A stretch of 64,000 nt of DNA, taken from positions 62,001-126,000 of the forward strand of contig UBJR01000017.1 in the NCBI GenBank assembly GCA_900465675.1, given 5' to 3'. The notes beneath the pieces are model-generated. The model was not told the origin of the DNA. It made no database searches and saw nothing but the letters and a program-made list of their open reading frames with translations. How positions within the stretch are numbered: the stretch's first letter is position 1; each line of letters begins with the position of its first letter. The stretch comes from Hyphomicrobiales bacterium (GTDB lineage Bacteria > Pseudomonadota > Alphaproteobacteria > Rhizobiales > Rhizobiaceae). This document shows, in pieces, positions 54,737-63,339 of the stretch. A program made the translations under genes and the position numbers.

Positions 54737-54804
54737 CGCCCATTTCGCCCGACGGAACTTTCGCAAGGAACCGAAGTTGGGGTTATGAAGTAACGAGGTG
54801 TTTG

Positions 54805-57153
54805 ATGGACGTGTTGAATTCCACATTGCAGACGCCTGAACCCTGCGCTTCCCGTAACCCTCCCCTCGTTTGTTTTTCGCATCTTCGATGGGATTTCGTG
54901 CTGCAGAGACCGCAGCATCTGATGCAGAGATTTTCTCGCGAACGGGAGGTCTTCTTCTTCGAAGAATTCATCCCGACCGACCACCATCTCGCCTATCTGG
55001 AAATCCACCCTTTCGTGGATACCAACGTCAAGGCTGTCCGGCCGCGGATACCGCATTGGTGGAGCGAGGCTGAGCAGGAAAAGGCGCTCGGTGAACTTCT
55101 TGACGAGTTGATTGCGCTAGGCGGCGGACGCCGCCCGGTCCTTTGGTTTTACACGCCTATGATGTTCAGCTTCGCTGGACATGTGGATGCCGAAGCAGTG
55201 ATCTACGATTGCATGGACGAACTGGCCAATTTCAAGTTCGCGCCGCCCCGGTTGAAGGAAACGGAAGATGCGCTGATCGCGCGCGCTGATGCCGTCTTCA
55301 CTGGCGGCGCCAGTCTCTACGAGGCGAAGAAGCACCGGCACGACAACATCCATGCCTTCCCGTCCAGCGTCGACGCGCATCATTTCCGCAGAGCCCGCGA
55401 GGTACAGGGGGACCCGGCAGATCAGGCCGCGATCCCGCATCCCCGGCTCGGCTATTATGGCGTGATCGACGAGCGGCTCGACCTCGATCTGATCCGCGAG
55501 ACGGCAAATGCCCGGCCGGATCACTCGTTCGTTTTCATCGGTCCGGTAGTCAAGATTTCGCCCGAAGATCTGCCAAAGGCAGCGAACATTTATTATCTCG
55601 GGCAGAAATCCTATAAGGATCTCCCGGCCTACCTATCCGGTTGGCAGGCGGCCATAATGCCTTTTGCGCTGAACGAGGCAACCCGCTTCATTAGTCCCAC
55701 CAAGACACCCGAATATCTTGCGGCTGGACGGCCGGTGGTGAGCACCCGCATTACAGACGTAGAACGCAGCTACGGCGATGTCGAGGGCGTTTTCCTAGCC
55801 GATGGCGCTGTCGCGTTTGCGCGAGCCTGCGACGCCGCGCTGACGCTTTCGCGTTCAGGTGACGCATGGAGGAAGGCAGCGGATGTCACACTTGCCAGTT
55901 CGTCCTGGGATGCCACCTTTCGCTCGATGTCACATTTCGTCGAGCAGGCGGTTGCTGACAGAAACCCGCCTGCCGTTTCGAGAGACGCATCGTTCGCGTT
56001 TCACCGCAGTTCGGTTCGTCGGGGCTACGACTACCTGGTAGTTGGCGCCGGCTTTGCCGGATCGGTGATGGCCGAACGTCTCGCCAGCGACGGCCGTTCG
56101 GTCCTTGTCTGCGATCGGCGGCCGCATATCGCCGGAAATGCCTATGATCATCGCGATGAGGCGGGCATACTCGTGCACAAATACGGGCCGCATATTTTCC
56201 ATACCAATAGCGAGGACGTGTTCGCCTATCTTTCCCGGTTCACCGCCTGGCGGGGCTATGAGCATAGAGTGCTGGCGCAGGTTGGCGATCTGAGGCTGCC
56301 CATTCCCATCAACCGCACGACGCTGAACGGGCTGTTCGGCCTCAACCTCTCGAACGAGACAGAGGCTGCGCAGTTTCTGGCAAGCCGCGCCGAACCCTGC
56401 GAGCCGATCCGCACATCGCGAGACGTCGTTGTGTCGCAGGTTGGCGGCGAGCTATACAGGACCTTCTTCGAGGGCTATACGCGCAAGCAATGGGGTCTTG
56501 ACCCTTCCGAACTCGACCGTTCCGTCACGGCACGGATTTCGACCCGCACCAGCGACGACGACCGTTACTTCCTTGACATGTTTCAAGCGATGCCGCGCGA
56601 CGGATATACGCGGATGTTCGAGCGCATGCTTGACCACCAGAACATCACGGTCTTGCTCGATACGGACTACGCCGACTTGCGTAACGACGCCTTGGCGAAA
56701 CACACGATCTTTACCGGTCCGATCGACGAATACTACGATTTCTGCTTCGGGCACCTGCCCTATCGCAGCCTCGAATTTCGGCACGAAACGCATGACGCAC
56801 GACGACTTTTGCCCGTCGGCGTAGTCAACTATCCTTCTGAAGACGTGCCTTACACACGCATTACCGAATACAAGCATCTGACCGGTCAGGTTCATCCCAA
56901 AACGAGCATCAGCTACGAGTTCGCATGCGCCGAAGGCGACCCCTACTATCCGATCCCCAGATTTGAGAACCAGGCACTTTACCGGCAGTACGAAGCCCTT
57001 GCGCGGGTGCAGAGCGACGTCACGTTCGTGGGCAGGCTTGGCACCTATAAATACTACAACATGGACCAGGTTGTTGGACAGGCCCTTGCGACGCACCGGC
57101 GCTTACAGAAGCGGCTGGGACATAGCGTCATGGCGGATTCGCAGCTTGACTAA
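54805..57153 (+). CDS. Glycosyltransferase fused to UDP-galactopyranose mutase
   Basis: A 782-residue fusion. Residues about 20-385 are a GT-B glycosyltransferase of the kind beginning VCFSHLRWDFVLQRPQHLMQ, with the donor-site segment FISPTKTPEYLAAGRPVVST. Residues about 408-782 are a complete UDP-galactopyranose mutase. It has the FAD motif VVGAGFAGSVMAERL, then HIAGNAYDHRDE, KYGPHIFHTN, FEGYTRKQWGLDP, and PYTRITEYKHLTGQ near the active site. The mutase converts UDP-galactopyranose to UDP-galactofuranose using reduced FAD. The transferase half may use that product, so the two active sites would be in one chain. The ATG at 54805 has GAGG 6 bases upstream. Separate genes are the usual arrangement. 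Confidence 0.9.
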   Translation: MDVLNSTLQTPEPCASRNPPLVCFSHLRWDFVLQRPQHLMQRFSREREVFFFEEFIPTDHHLAYLEIHPFVDTNVKAVRPRIPHWWSEAEQEKALGELLDELIALGGGRRPVLWFYTPMMFSFAGHVDAEAVIYDCMDELANFKFAPPRLKETEDALIARADAVFTGGASLYEAKKHRHDNIHAFPSSVDAHHFRRAREVQGDPADQAAIPHPRLGYYGVIDERLDLDLIRETANARPDHSFVFIGPVVKISPEDLPKAANIYYLGQKSYKDLPAYLSGWQAAIMPFALNEATRFISPTKTPEYLAAGRPVVSTRITDVERSYGDVEGVFLADGAVAFARACDAALTLSRSGDAWRKAADVTLASSSWDATFRSMSHFVEQAVADRNPPAVSRDASFAFHRSSVRRGYDYLVVGAGFAGSVMAERLASDGRSVLVCDRRPHIAGNAYDHRDEAGILVHKYGPHIFHTNSEDVFAYLSRFTAWRGYEHRVLAQVGDLRLPIPINRTTLNGLFGLNLSNETEAAQFLASRAEPCEPIRTSRDVVVSQVGGELYRTFFEGYTRKQWGLDPSELDRSVTARISTRTSDDDRYFLDMFQAMPRDGYTRMFERMLDHQNITVLLDTDYADLRNDALAKHTIFTGPIDEYYDFCFGHLPYRSLEFRHETHDARRLLPVGVVNYPSEDVPYTRITEYKHLTGQVHPKTSISYEFACAEGDPYYPIPRFENQALYRQYEALARVQSDVTFVGRLGTYKYYNMDQVVGQALATHRRLQKRLGHSVMADSQLD

Positions 57154-60100
57154 AAAAGCACATATCGTTCTGGCGACGGATAGTCTCGACCCGTCGGGAA
57201 TGGGCGAGCACATGCTCGCGCTTGCGCGCGGCTGCGCTCACGAGTGGGATGTGACGATTGCGCTGATCGGGGAGGATCGCAATGGTCTACTGCCCCGCGC
57301 CGCGCGTTTCGGCGTTAGGATACGGCTTGCCCGCGATGAAGAGGATTTCGCAGACTGGCTCTCTCAGGCCGGTAGCGATCTCCTTCATGTTCATGCTGGA
57401 ATAGGCTGGGAAGGACTTAATCTCAGCGCAGTCGGCGTGGCAAAGGGCATTCCGGTCATCCGCACCGAACACCTGCCCTATCTTCTGACCAACCATCGGC
57501 AACAAGAGGACTATCGCCTTGCGTCGCGGAACATCTCCCATCACATCGTCGTCTCCGACGCTTCGCTAGCCAGTTACGAGGCACACATCGCAACGGACCG
57601 ACTGACGGTGATCCGCAATGGCATCTATGCGCGTGAGCCAATCGCAGCAGCGATGGAACGGACACAAAACCTCGCATCCGACAATGCGCCTGTTCTGCTG
57701 ACCGTAGCACGACTGACCGCGCAAAAGGATCATGCGACATTGCTGCGCGCCTTGCCGCAAGTCTTGAGGCGGCATCCCTCCACCATGCTTCTGCTGGCAG
57801 GATCGGGCGAGGAACAGGAGACCCTCAAGGCGCTTGCCCAAAGTCTCGGCGTAGCCGCCCATATCCGTTTTCTGGGCCAGCGTGCAGATGTCGCTGAGCT
57901 CGTTGCAGGCAGCGATCTCTTCGTCCTGCCGTCACTGTTCGAAGGGCTGCCGCTCGTCGTGCTGGAAGCGATGTCGCTTGGTACGCCTGTGGTCGCGACG
58001 CGTATTGGCGGTACCCTGGAAGCGCTCGGCGAAGAACACCCGTTTTTTGCAGTGCCAGGCGATGTCCAGTCGCTAGCCGATACAATCATTTTGGCGCTTG
58101 CCGATCCGATTCGGCTGGCTGGCGTCGGCGCCGCCGCGGGAGAACGCTTCCGACAGCTCTTTTCTGCCGATCGGATGGCGGCAGAAACCGGCGCGATTTA
58201 CGGCCGCTTTGCAGGAAAATCAGGCCCAACGCAAAAGGATCTCTCAATGCAAAAGACACGTCTGGCCTTTATCGGCGTCGGCGGGATCGCACAACGACAC
58301 CTCGACATCATCGCCGGCTTTGACGACGTCGAACTGGTCGGCTTTGCGGATCCCGATCTTGGCCGGGCAGATGCGGCCGCGATGCGTTTTGGCGCCAAAG
58401 CCTTCTCCCATCATAAGGAGATGCTCGACGCGGTCAGTCCGGACGCCGTGTATGTCTGCGTCCCGCCCTTTGCCCATGGCGAACCGGAACGCGCGCTCGT
58501 CGAGCGGGGAATTCCGTTCTTCGTCGAAAAACCGGTGGCGCTCGATTTGGCAATCGCGGAGGAGATTTCGGCGGCGGTGAGCGCTCGGGGTCTGATTACC
58601 GGCGTCGGCTATCATTGGCGCTATCTGGACATCGTCGACGAAGCGCGCGGCTTGTTGAAGGACAATCCGGCGCAACTTTTGTCCGGCTACTGGCTGGATT
58701 CCACTCCGCCGCCGAAATGGTGGTGGAAGGAAGATAAGTCGGGCGGACAGATGGTGGAGCAGACGACCCATCTTCTCGATCTTGCGCGATTTCTGGTGGG
58801 CGAAGTCACCGAAGTTTACGGGCGTGCCGGGCATCTCGACCGGACCGACTTTCCAGATCTCGACGTGCCAACGGTGACGACTGCCAACCTAACGTTCGAA
58901 ACCGGTGTCGTTGCAAACATTGCCTCCACCTGCCTGCTCGGATGGAACCATCGCGTTGGTCTGCACATCTTCGCAAACCAGTTGGCGATCGAGTTGACCG
59001 ACCGTGAGATCATGGTGGATGTCGGCCGAGGACGTCCGGTGCGCGGGGCCGATGGCGACCCGGTGTGGCGCGAGGACCGAGATTTCATCGACGCAGTGCG
59101 CGGCGGCGAAAACCGAATACGTTGTCCCTATGCGGAAGCGCTAACGACGCATCGGCTTGCACTTGCCGTGGTGTCCTCGGCAAAATCAGGTCAGGTCGTC
59201 AGGCTCCATCCGCCGAGCACGCAAAGACCGAACCCGGCTCCCCTGCAGTTCCAGCGACGCCCAGAACCGCCGCCGCTCGAACTGGCGCCGGGGCACAGGA
59301 CAATCTGCTCGCTTGGCGTCGAGGCACCGGGCCGCCCGTATTTCTTCGAATATGATGAAGGGCCGCCAGCGAATGGCGAGGTTCGCCTCGACACTCTCTA
59401 CACCGGCCTCTCAGCAGGGACCGAACTGACCTTTCTCAAAAACACCAATCCCTATTTTCGATCGCGTTTCGATGGGGAGCGCGGCGCTTTCATCGAGAAC
59501 GAGGCGGACCTTCACTTCCCGGTGCCGTTTCTCGGCTATATGGAAGTTGCGCGCGTAGCGGAATCGCGCGCACACGGCTTCTCAGACGGGGATGTGGTTG
59601 CCACGACCTATGCCCACAAGTCCGGGCACACCGCCAACCCGTTCAATGACCTTCTGGTGCCGATGCCGAAGGACATAGATCCACTGCTCGGCGTGCTTGT
59701 CGCGCAGATGGGTCCAATCTGCGCCAACGGCATATTGCATGCCGACGCTGAGGCTTTCGGAGGCCAAGTGCCCTTCCTCGGCGCCAGCGTGAAGGATCGC
59801 CCGGTCATCGTCATCGGCGGCGGTACGGTGGGGCTGATAACGGCGCTGTTTGCCCGCGCGCTCGGTGCCTCGGACGTGCTCGTGACGGACCCTTCCGAGT
59901 TCCGCCGCGGCAAGGCGGAGGCGATGGGACTGATGGCTATGACGGAGGATCAGGCCTGGCAGCATGCCAAGGCGCGTTGGCATGACGGTGCGATGGGCCG
60001 GGGCGCCGACTTGGTATTCCAGACCCGGGCGCAGTCCGCGAGCCTGCATACCGCGCTAAAGGCCCTGCGACCGCAGGGCACGGTGATCGACCTCGCCTTC

Positions 60101-60385
60101 TACCAACGCGGCGCCGAGGCGCTCCGACTTGGGGAGGAGTTTCACCACAATGGCCTCACCATACGCTGTGCCCAGATCAACCGCGTGCCTCGTGGACTAG
60201 CACCGCTGTGGAACCGCCGACGGCTTGCGCTGGCAACTGTCGATCTTATCCGACGTGAGGGTAGCGCGATCCGCGAGCACATGATCACCCATGTCATTCC
60301 GATGACCGACGCGCCGGCCTTTTTAACCGACCTCATCGAAAACCGGCCGGATTTCCTGCAGGTCGTCTTCCAGGTAGGCGAATGA
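57146..60385 (+). CDS. Three-part fusion: glycosyltransferase, Gfo/Idh/MocA oxidoreductase and MDR dehydrogenase
   Basis: A 1079-residue single frame. Residues 1-355 form a GT4 glycosyltransferase (HIVLATDSLDPSGMGEHML, donor site FEGLPLVVLEAMSLGTPVVA). Residues about 370-700 form a Gfo/Idh/MocA oxidoreductase with the NAD site FIGVGGIAQRHL and catalytic EKPVALD. Residues about 730-1079 form an MDR dehydrogenase (GLSAGTELTF, VIVIGGGTVGLITALFARAL) with no obvious zinc-ligand Cys/His set, similar to BchC-type proteins. The start is TTG at 57146, overlapping the previous stop by 8 bases with GGCGGA upstream. An in-frame ATG at 58247, preceded by AAGGA at 7 bases, could also start a shorter two-domain product. 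The oxidoreductases may make or alter a nucleotide sugar for the cluster. Confidence 0.87.
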   Translation: MTKKAHIVLATDSLDPSGMGEHMLALARGCAHEWDVTIALIGEDRNGLLPRAARFGVRIRLARDEEDFADWLSQAGSDLLHVHAGIGWEGLNLSAVGVAKGIPVIRTEHLPYLLTNHRQQEDYRLASRNISHHIVVSDASLASYEAHIATDRLTVIRNGIYAREPIAAAMERTQNLASDNAPVLLTVARLTAQKDHATLLRALPQVLRRHPSTMLLLAGSGEEQETLKALAQSLGVAAHIRFLGQRADVAELVAGSDLFVLPSLFEGLPLVVLEAMSLGTPVVATRIGGTLEALGEEHPFFAVPGDVQSLADTIILALADPIRLAGVGAAAGERFRQLFSADRMAAETGAIYGRFAGKSGPTQKDLSMQKTRLAFIGVGGIAQRHLDIIAGFDDVELVGFADPDLGRADAAAMRFGAKAFSHHKEMLDAVSPDAVYVCVPPFAHGEPERALVERGIPFFVEKPVALDLAIAEEISAAVSARGLITGVGYHWRYLDIVDEARGLLKDNPAQLLSGYWLDSTPPPKWWWKEDKSGGQMVEQTTHLLDLARFLVGEVTEVYGRAGHLDRTDFPDLDVPTVTTANLTFETGVVANIASTCLLGWNHRVGLHIFANQLAIELTDREIMVDVGRGRPVRGADGDPVWREDRDFIDAVRGGENRIRCPYAEALTTHRLALAVVSSAKSGQVVRLHPPSTQRPNPAPLQFQRRPEPPPLELAPGHRTICSLGVEAPGRPYFFEYDEGPPANGEVRLDTLYTGLSAGTELTFLKNTNPYFRSRFDGERGAFIENEADLHFPVPFLGYMEVARVAESRAHGFSDGDVVATTYAHKSGHTANPFNDLLVPMPKDIDPLLGVLVAQMGPICANGILHADAEAFGGQVPFLGASVKDRPVIVIGGGTVGLITALFARALGASDVLVTDPSEFRRGKAEAMGLMAMTEDQAWQHAKARWHDGAMGRGADLVFQTRAQSASLHTALKALRPQGTVIDLAFYQRGAEALRLGEEFHHNGLTIRCAQINRVPRGLAPLWNRRRLALATVDLIRREGSAIREHMITHVIPMTDAPAFLTDLIENRPDFLQVVFQVGE

Positions 60386-62679
60386 CAGAGGAAACCGCGC
60401 CGATCCGCATCCTGTTCGTATTTGCCTGGTTGGTGGTCGGCGGCGAGGAAACTGAGGTGCGGCTGCTGGCCGGAAATCTCGACCCGCGGCGCTTTCGCAT
60501 CGACGTGGTCACCTGCTTCCGCAAGCCGGGCATGCCGGAGCAGACGCATGAACAACTGGCCGCGCTTGGCGTCGATGTCGATACGACACCCTACAAACTG
60601 TCGTTCGAAGCTACCGTCGACTATCTGGCTGCCAAGATCCCTTGCTACGATATCGTGGTGTCATGCCAGAACGTCGCCGATATCTATCCGGCCCTGGAAC
60701 GGCTGCACCTGCGCCCCCCGCTTGTCGAGCATGGCGGGCTCGTCTCGGAGGCCTTGGCCGGACCAAAACACCTGACGAACCGATATATCGGCGTCTGCCG
60801 TTCGATTCGCGACGCCGCGGCATCGCATATGCCGGGGCGTGAGCATCATGCGCTCGAGATCCCGTCCATGGTCGATCTGGCGAGTTTCGACCCGTCGTTC
60901 CGTGGGGCGACCCGGCGGGCGCTTGGGATAACCGACAACCAGATGCTGATCGGCTGGGTCGGCCGGCTCGACCCCAAGAAGAATGTCGAGGATTTTATCG
61001 AGGCTGCCGCCCTTGTCGGCCTGCGCGACAGCCGGGCCCGCTTTGTGATCGTCGGCGGCCCGGACGCCTTCATGCCGGAGTATGCTGACCGCCTTAAGGC
61101 GCTGGCTCAGCAGCGTGGACTGGCAGCGAAATTGCAGTTTCTCGGCGACCGGAAGGATGTTCCCGAGCTACTGTCTGCCTTCGACATCTTCGTCTGGCTT
61201 TCTCGCGGCGAAGGTATGCCGCATGTGATCGCCGAGGCCGGGGCCGCCTCTCTTCCAGTCATCGCAACGCCCGACAACGGCGCGCTGCAGCAGATCGAAG
61301 ACGAGATTTCCGGTCTTTTTGTTTCTTACAGCGACCCTGAGGCCGTGGCGAAAAACATCGCCCGGCTGATCGATGACCCTGCACTGCGGCGGTCGCTCGG
61401 CGCTGCACTGCGGGATAGCGTCAAGGAGCGCTATGCCACGGAAGCTGTGGTCCCCCACTGGAGAAAACTGTTTTCCGACGTGCTAGCAGAAAGGGTGCCG
61501 TCGGGGCCAACCGGCCTTTTTCAATCCTTCCTGCAGGGCGGATTCGAATGCTCGAGCCACCGGCTTCGTCCCCATAAGGACGAGAAGGTCGGCCGCCGGC
61601 TCGACATGCTTGCCGCGATCGGCCACGACCGCCATGCCGCCCAGGATTATCGTCAACTGGCGGAGTTCGGCATTCGTACGGTGCGCGACGGCTTTCGCTG
61701 GCACCTGATCGACCGGGCCGGTCACTACGACTGGTCAAGCATTAGGCCCATGTTGCAAGCGGCGCAAACGACCGGTACGCAGGTGATCTGGGACCTGCTC
61801 CATTATGGCTGGCCCGACGATCTGGACATCTGGTCACCGGGCTTCGCTGACCGTTTCGCACGCTTTGCGGGCGAATGTGCCAAAATTGTTCGGGAAGAAT
61901 GCGACACAGTTCCGTTTTATTGTCCCGTCAACGAGATTTCTTTCTTCTCATGGGGGGGTGGCGACGCCGGGTACCTCAATCCCTTTGCTAGCGGGCGTGG
62001 GTTCGAGCTGAAGGTGCAACTGGCACGCGCTGCGATCGCTGCCATGGAAGCGATCCTTGCCGCAGACGGCCGAGCGCGTTTCGTCCATTGCGATCCGGTG
62101 ATAAACGTCATCACTGACCCATCTCGCCCATGGGAACGGGGCGTTGCCGAAAGTCATCGGCAATCACAATTTCAGGGGTGGGACCTGATCTCAGGCCGCC
62201 TCTGGCCGCAGATCGGCGGCCAGGAGCGCTATCTCGATGTCATCGGCGTTAATTACTACTTCAATAATCAGTGGATCCATGGCGGTCCGCCGATTGACAT
62301 CGGTCATCCTCTTTATAAGCCGTTTAGCAATATCCTGATCGAGACCTATGCCCGCTATGGCAGGCCTTTGATAATCGCAGAAACGGGCATCGAGGGTGAA
62401 CGACGCGCTGCGTGGTACAGCTATGTTTCTTCACAGGCGCGCTTGGCGATGAAAGCAGGCGTGCCATTGGAAGGGCTATGTCTATATCCAATCGCCGATC
62501 ATCCGGGATGGGACGACAATCGTATGTGTGAAAACGGGCTCCTGTCTGCAGAGGTGTCGATCGGAGGGCGGCAAGCCGATGCGGCGTTGTCTTCGGCTAT
62601 CCGGCGAGTCGGGCCGATCCCGAACGCGATAGTAACGCAGGCGGCGAGGATAACAGGCCCGCCAGCAATCACTCACTGA
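60382..62679 (+). CDS. Glycosyltransferase fused to a clan GH-A glycoside hydrolase
   Basis: A 765-residue fusion. Residues 1-375 are a GT4 glycosyltransferase (FVFAWLVVGGEETEVRLLAG, GRLDPKKNVEDFIEAAALV, donor site SRGEGMPHVIAEAGAASLPV). Residues about 385-740 are a TIM-barrel hydrolase like GH1 and its relatives. The acid/base Glu518 is in PVNEISFF and the nucleophile Glu667 is in IIAETGIEG, with GVNYYFNN and the closing ADHPGWDDNRMCENGL. It lacks a signal peptide, so the hydrolase half is cytoplasmic and may act on lipid-linked or nucleotide-linked sugars, or work as a transglycosidase. The ATG overlaps the previous stop (ATGA), so the three fusion genes are translationally coupled. Confidence 0.87.
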   Translation: MTEETAPIRILFVFAWLVVGGEETEVRLLAGNLDPRRFRIDVVTCFRKPGMPEQTHEQLAALGVDVDTTPYKLSFEATVDYLAAKIPCYDIVVSCQNVADIYPALERLHLRPPLVEHGGLVSEALAGPKHLTNRYIGVCRSIRDAAASHMPGREHHALEIPSMVDLASFDPSFRGATRRALGITDNQMLIGWVGRLDPKKNVEDFIEAAALVGLRDSRARFVIVGGPDAFMPEYADRLKALAQQRGLAAKLQFLGDRKDVPELLSAFDIFVWLSRGEGMPHVIAEAGAASLPVIATPDNGALQQIEDEISGLFVSYSDPEAVAKNIARLIDDPALRRSLGAALRDSVKERYATEAVVPHWRKLFSDVLAERVPSGPTGLFQSFLQGGFECSSHRLRPHKDEKVGRRLDMLAAIGHDRHAAQDYRQLAEFGIRTVRDGFRWHLIDRAGHYDWSSIRPMLQAAQTTGTQVIWDLLHYGWPDDLDIWSPGFADRFARFAGECAKIVREECDTVPFYCPVNEISFFSWGGGDAGYLNPFASGRGFELKVQLARAAIAAMEAILAADGRARFVHCDPVINVITDPSRPWERGVAESHRQSQFQGWDLISGRLWPQIGGQERYLDVIGVNYYFNNQWIHGGPPIDIGHPLYKPFSNILIETYARYGRPLIIAETGIEGERRAAWYSYVSSQARLAMKAGVPLEGLCLYPIADHPGWDDNRMCENGLLSAEVSIGGRQADAALSSAIRRVGPIPNAIVTQAARITGPPAITH

Positions 62680-63162
62680 CCAATGTCTGGGTATAAAATT
62701 TGTTCACTGGCGCGGGAATTTTGGTAGGATATCCATGCTCGATGCCAAATCAGTCAGTCTGGGACGCGTGAGACCTTCGCCGTAGGTATCAATCCGCCAA
62801 TTTCGACTGCGCGATAGTGACTTCCAAGGCGGGCTTTGAACCGAGACGCTTTCAGAAACCGAAAGTTTAGGCCTTGTGTCTCGATCTGTTTAGTCGAGCC
62901 GCCTCACGAAACTGGAAGCGTGCCGCGCGCGGCTAGACACCTAGACAACATCAAACGGCCGCATTAACGCGATACATGGTGAGCGAACTGCGATGCCGCG
63001 CCGAGGCGGCGATGCCGATGACAAAGTAGCCCGCACTTAGCGGTCGAAGTTTCCCGAAATCATTACGTTTATGGAGCAAGCCTTGTAACGGCTTGAATTA
63101 TTTTTTTGAAATCACCAAGCCAAAATTCCCCTTCGTCGGCCAGCCGACCGGCACGCGCCAGC
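62680..63162. other. Intergenic stretch, no gene seen
   Basis: About 480 bases between the fusion cluster and the desaturase pair. A short ATG frame with AGGA upstream (62733, 16 codons) ends at once. No terminator with a T-run or long repeat stands out. The promoter of the desaturase pair is presumably here but cannot be pinned down. Confidence 0.4.
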
Positions 63163-63339
63163 ATGGATGCCACCGCAACAACCAATTCGCAGAGCCTGAT
63201 GAGGCGATACGAGCAGTATATGCTTCTGGCGCGAGAGGCCGCCCAGACCGGTGACCGGATCGAGGCCGAGAACCTCTCTCAGCACGCGGAACACTTTTAT
63301 CGCACGGCCGCCCTGCAGAGAGCTGGCCAGCCACAATGA
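63163..63339 (+). CDS. Short DUF4167-like protein
   Basis: A 58-residue protein carrying only the conserved helical pair of DUF4167 (RRYEQYMLLAREAAQTGDRI then EAENLSQHAEHFYRTAA). Full DUF4167 proteins in rhizobia have a long basic Gly/Asn-rich region before this motif, which is absent here. The frame is open upstream to a TTG at 63106, and the start is uncertain for lack of a clear ribosome binding site. Its stop overlaps the ATG of the desaturase gene (ATGA), so the two are translated together. Confidence 0.6.
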   Translation: MDATATTNSQSLMRRYEQYMLLAREAAQTGDRIEAENLSQHAEHFYRTAALQRAGQPQ

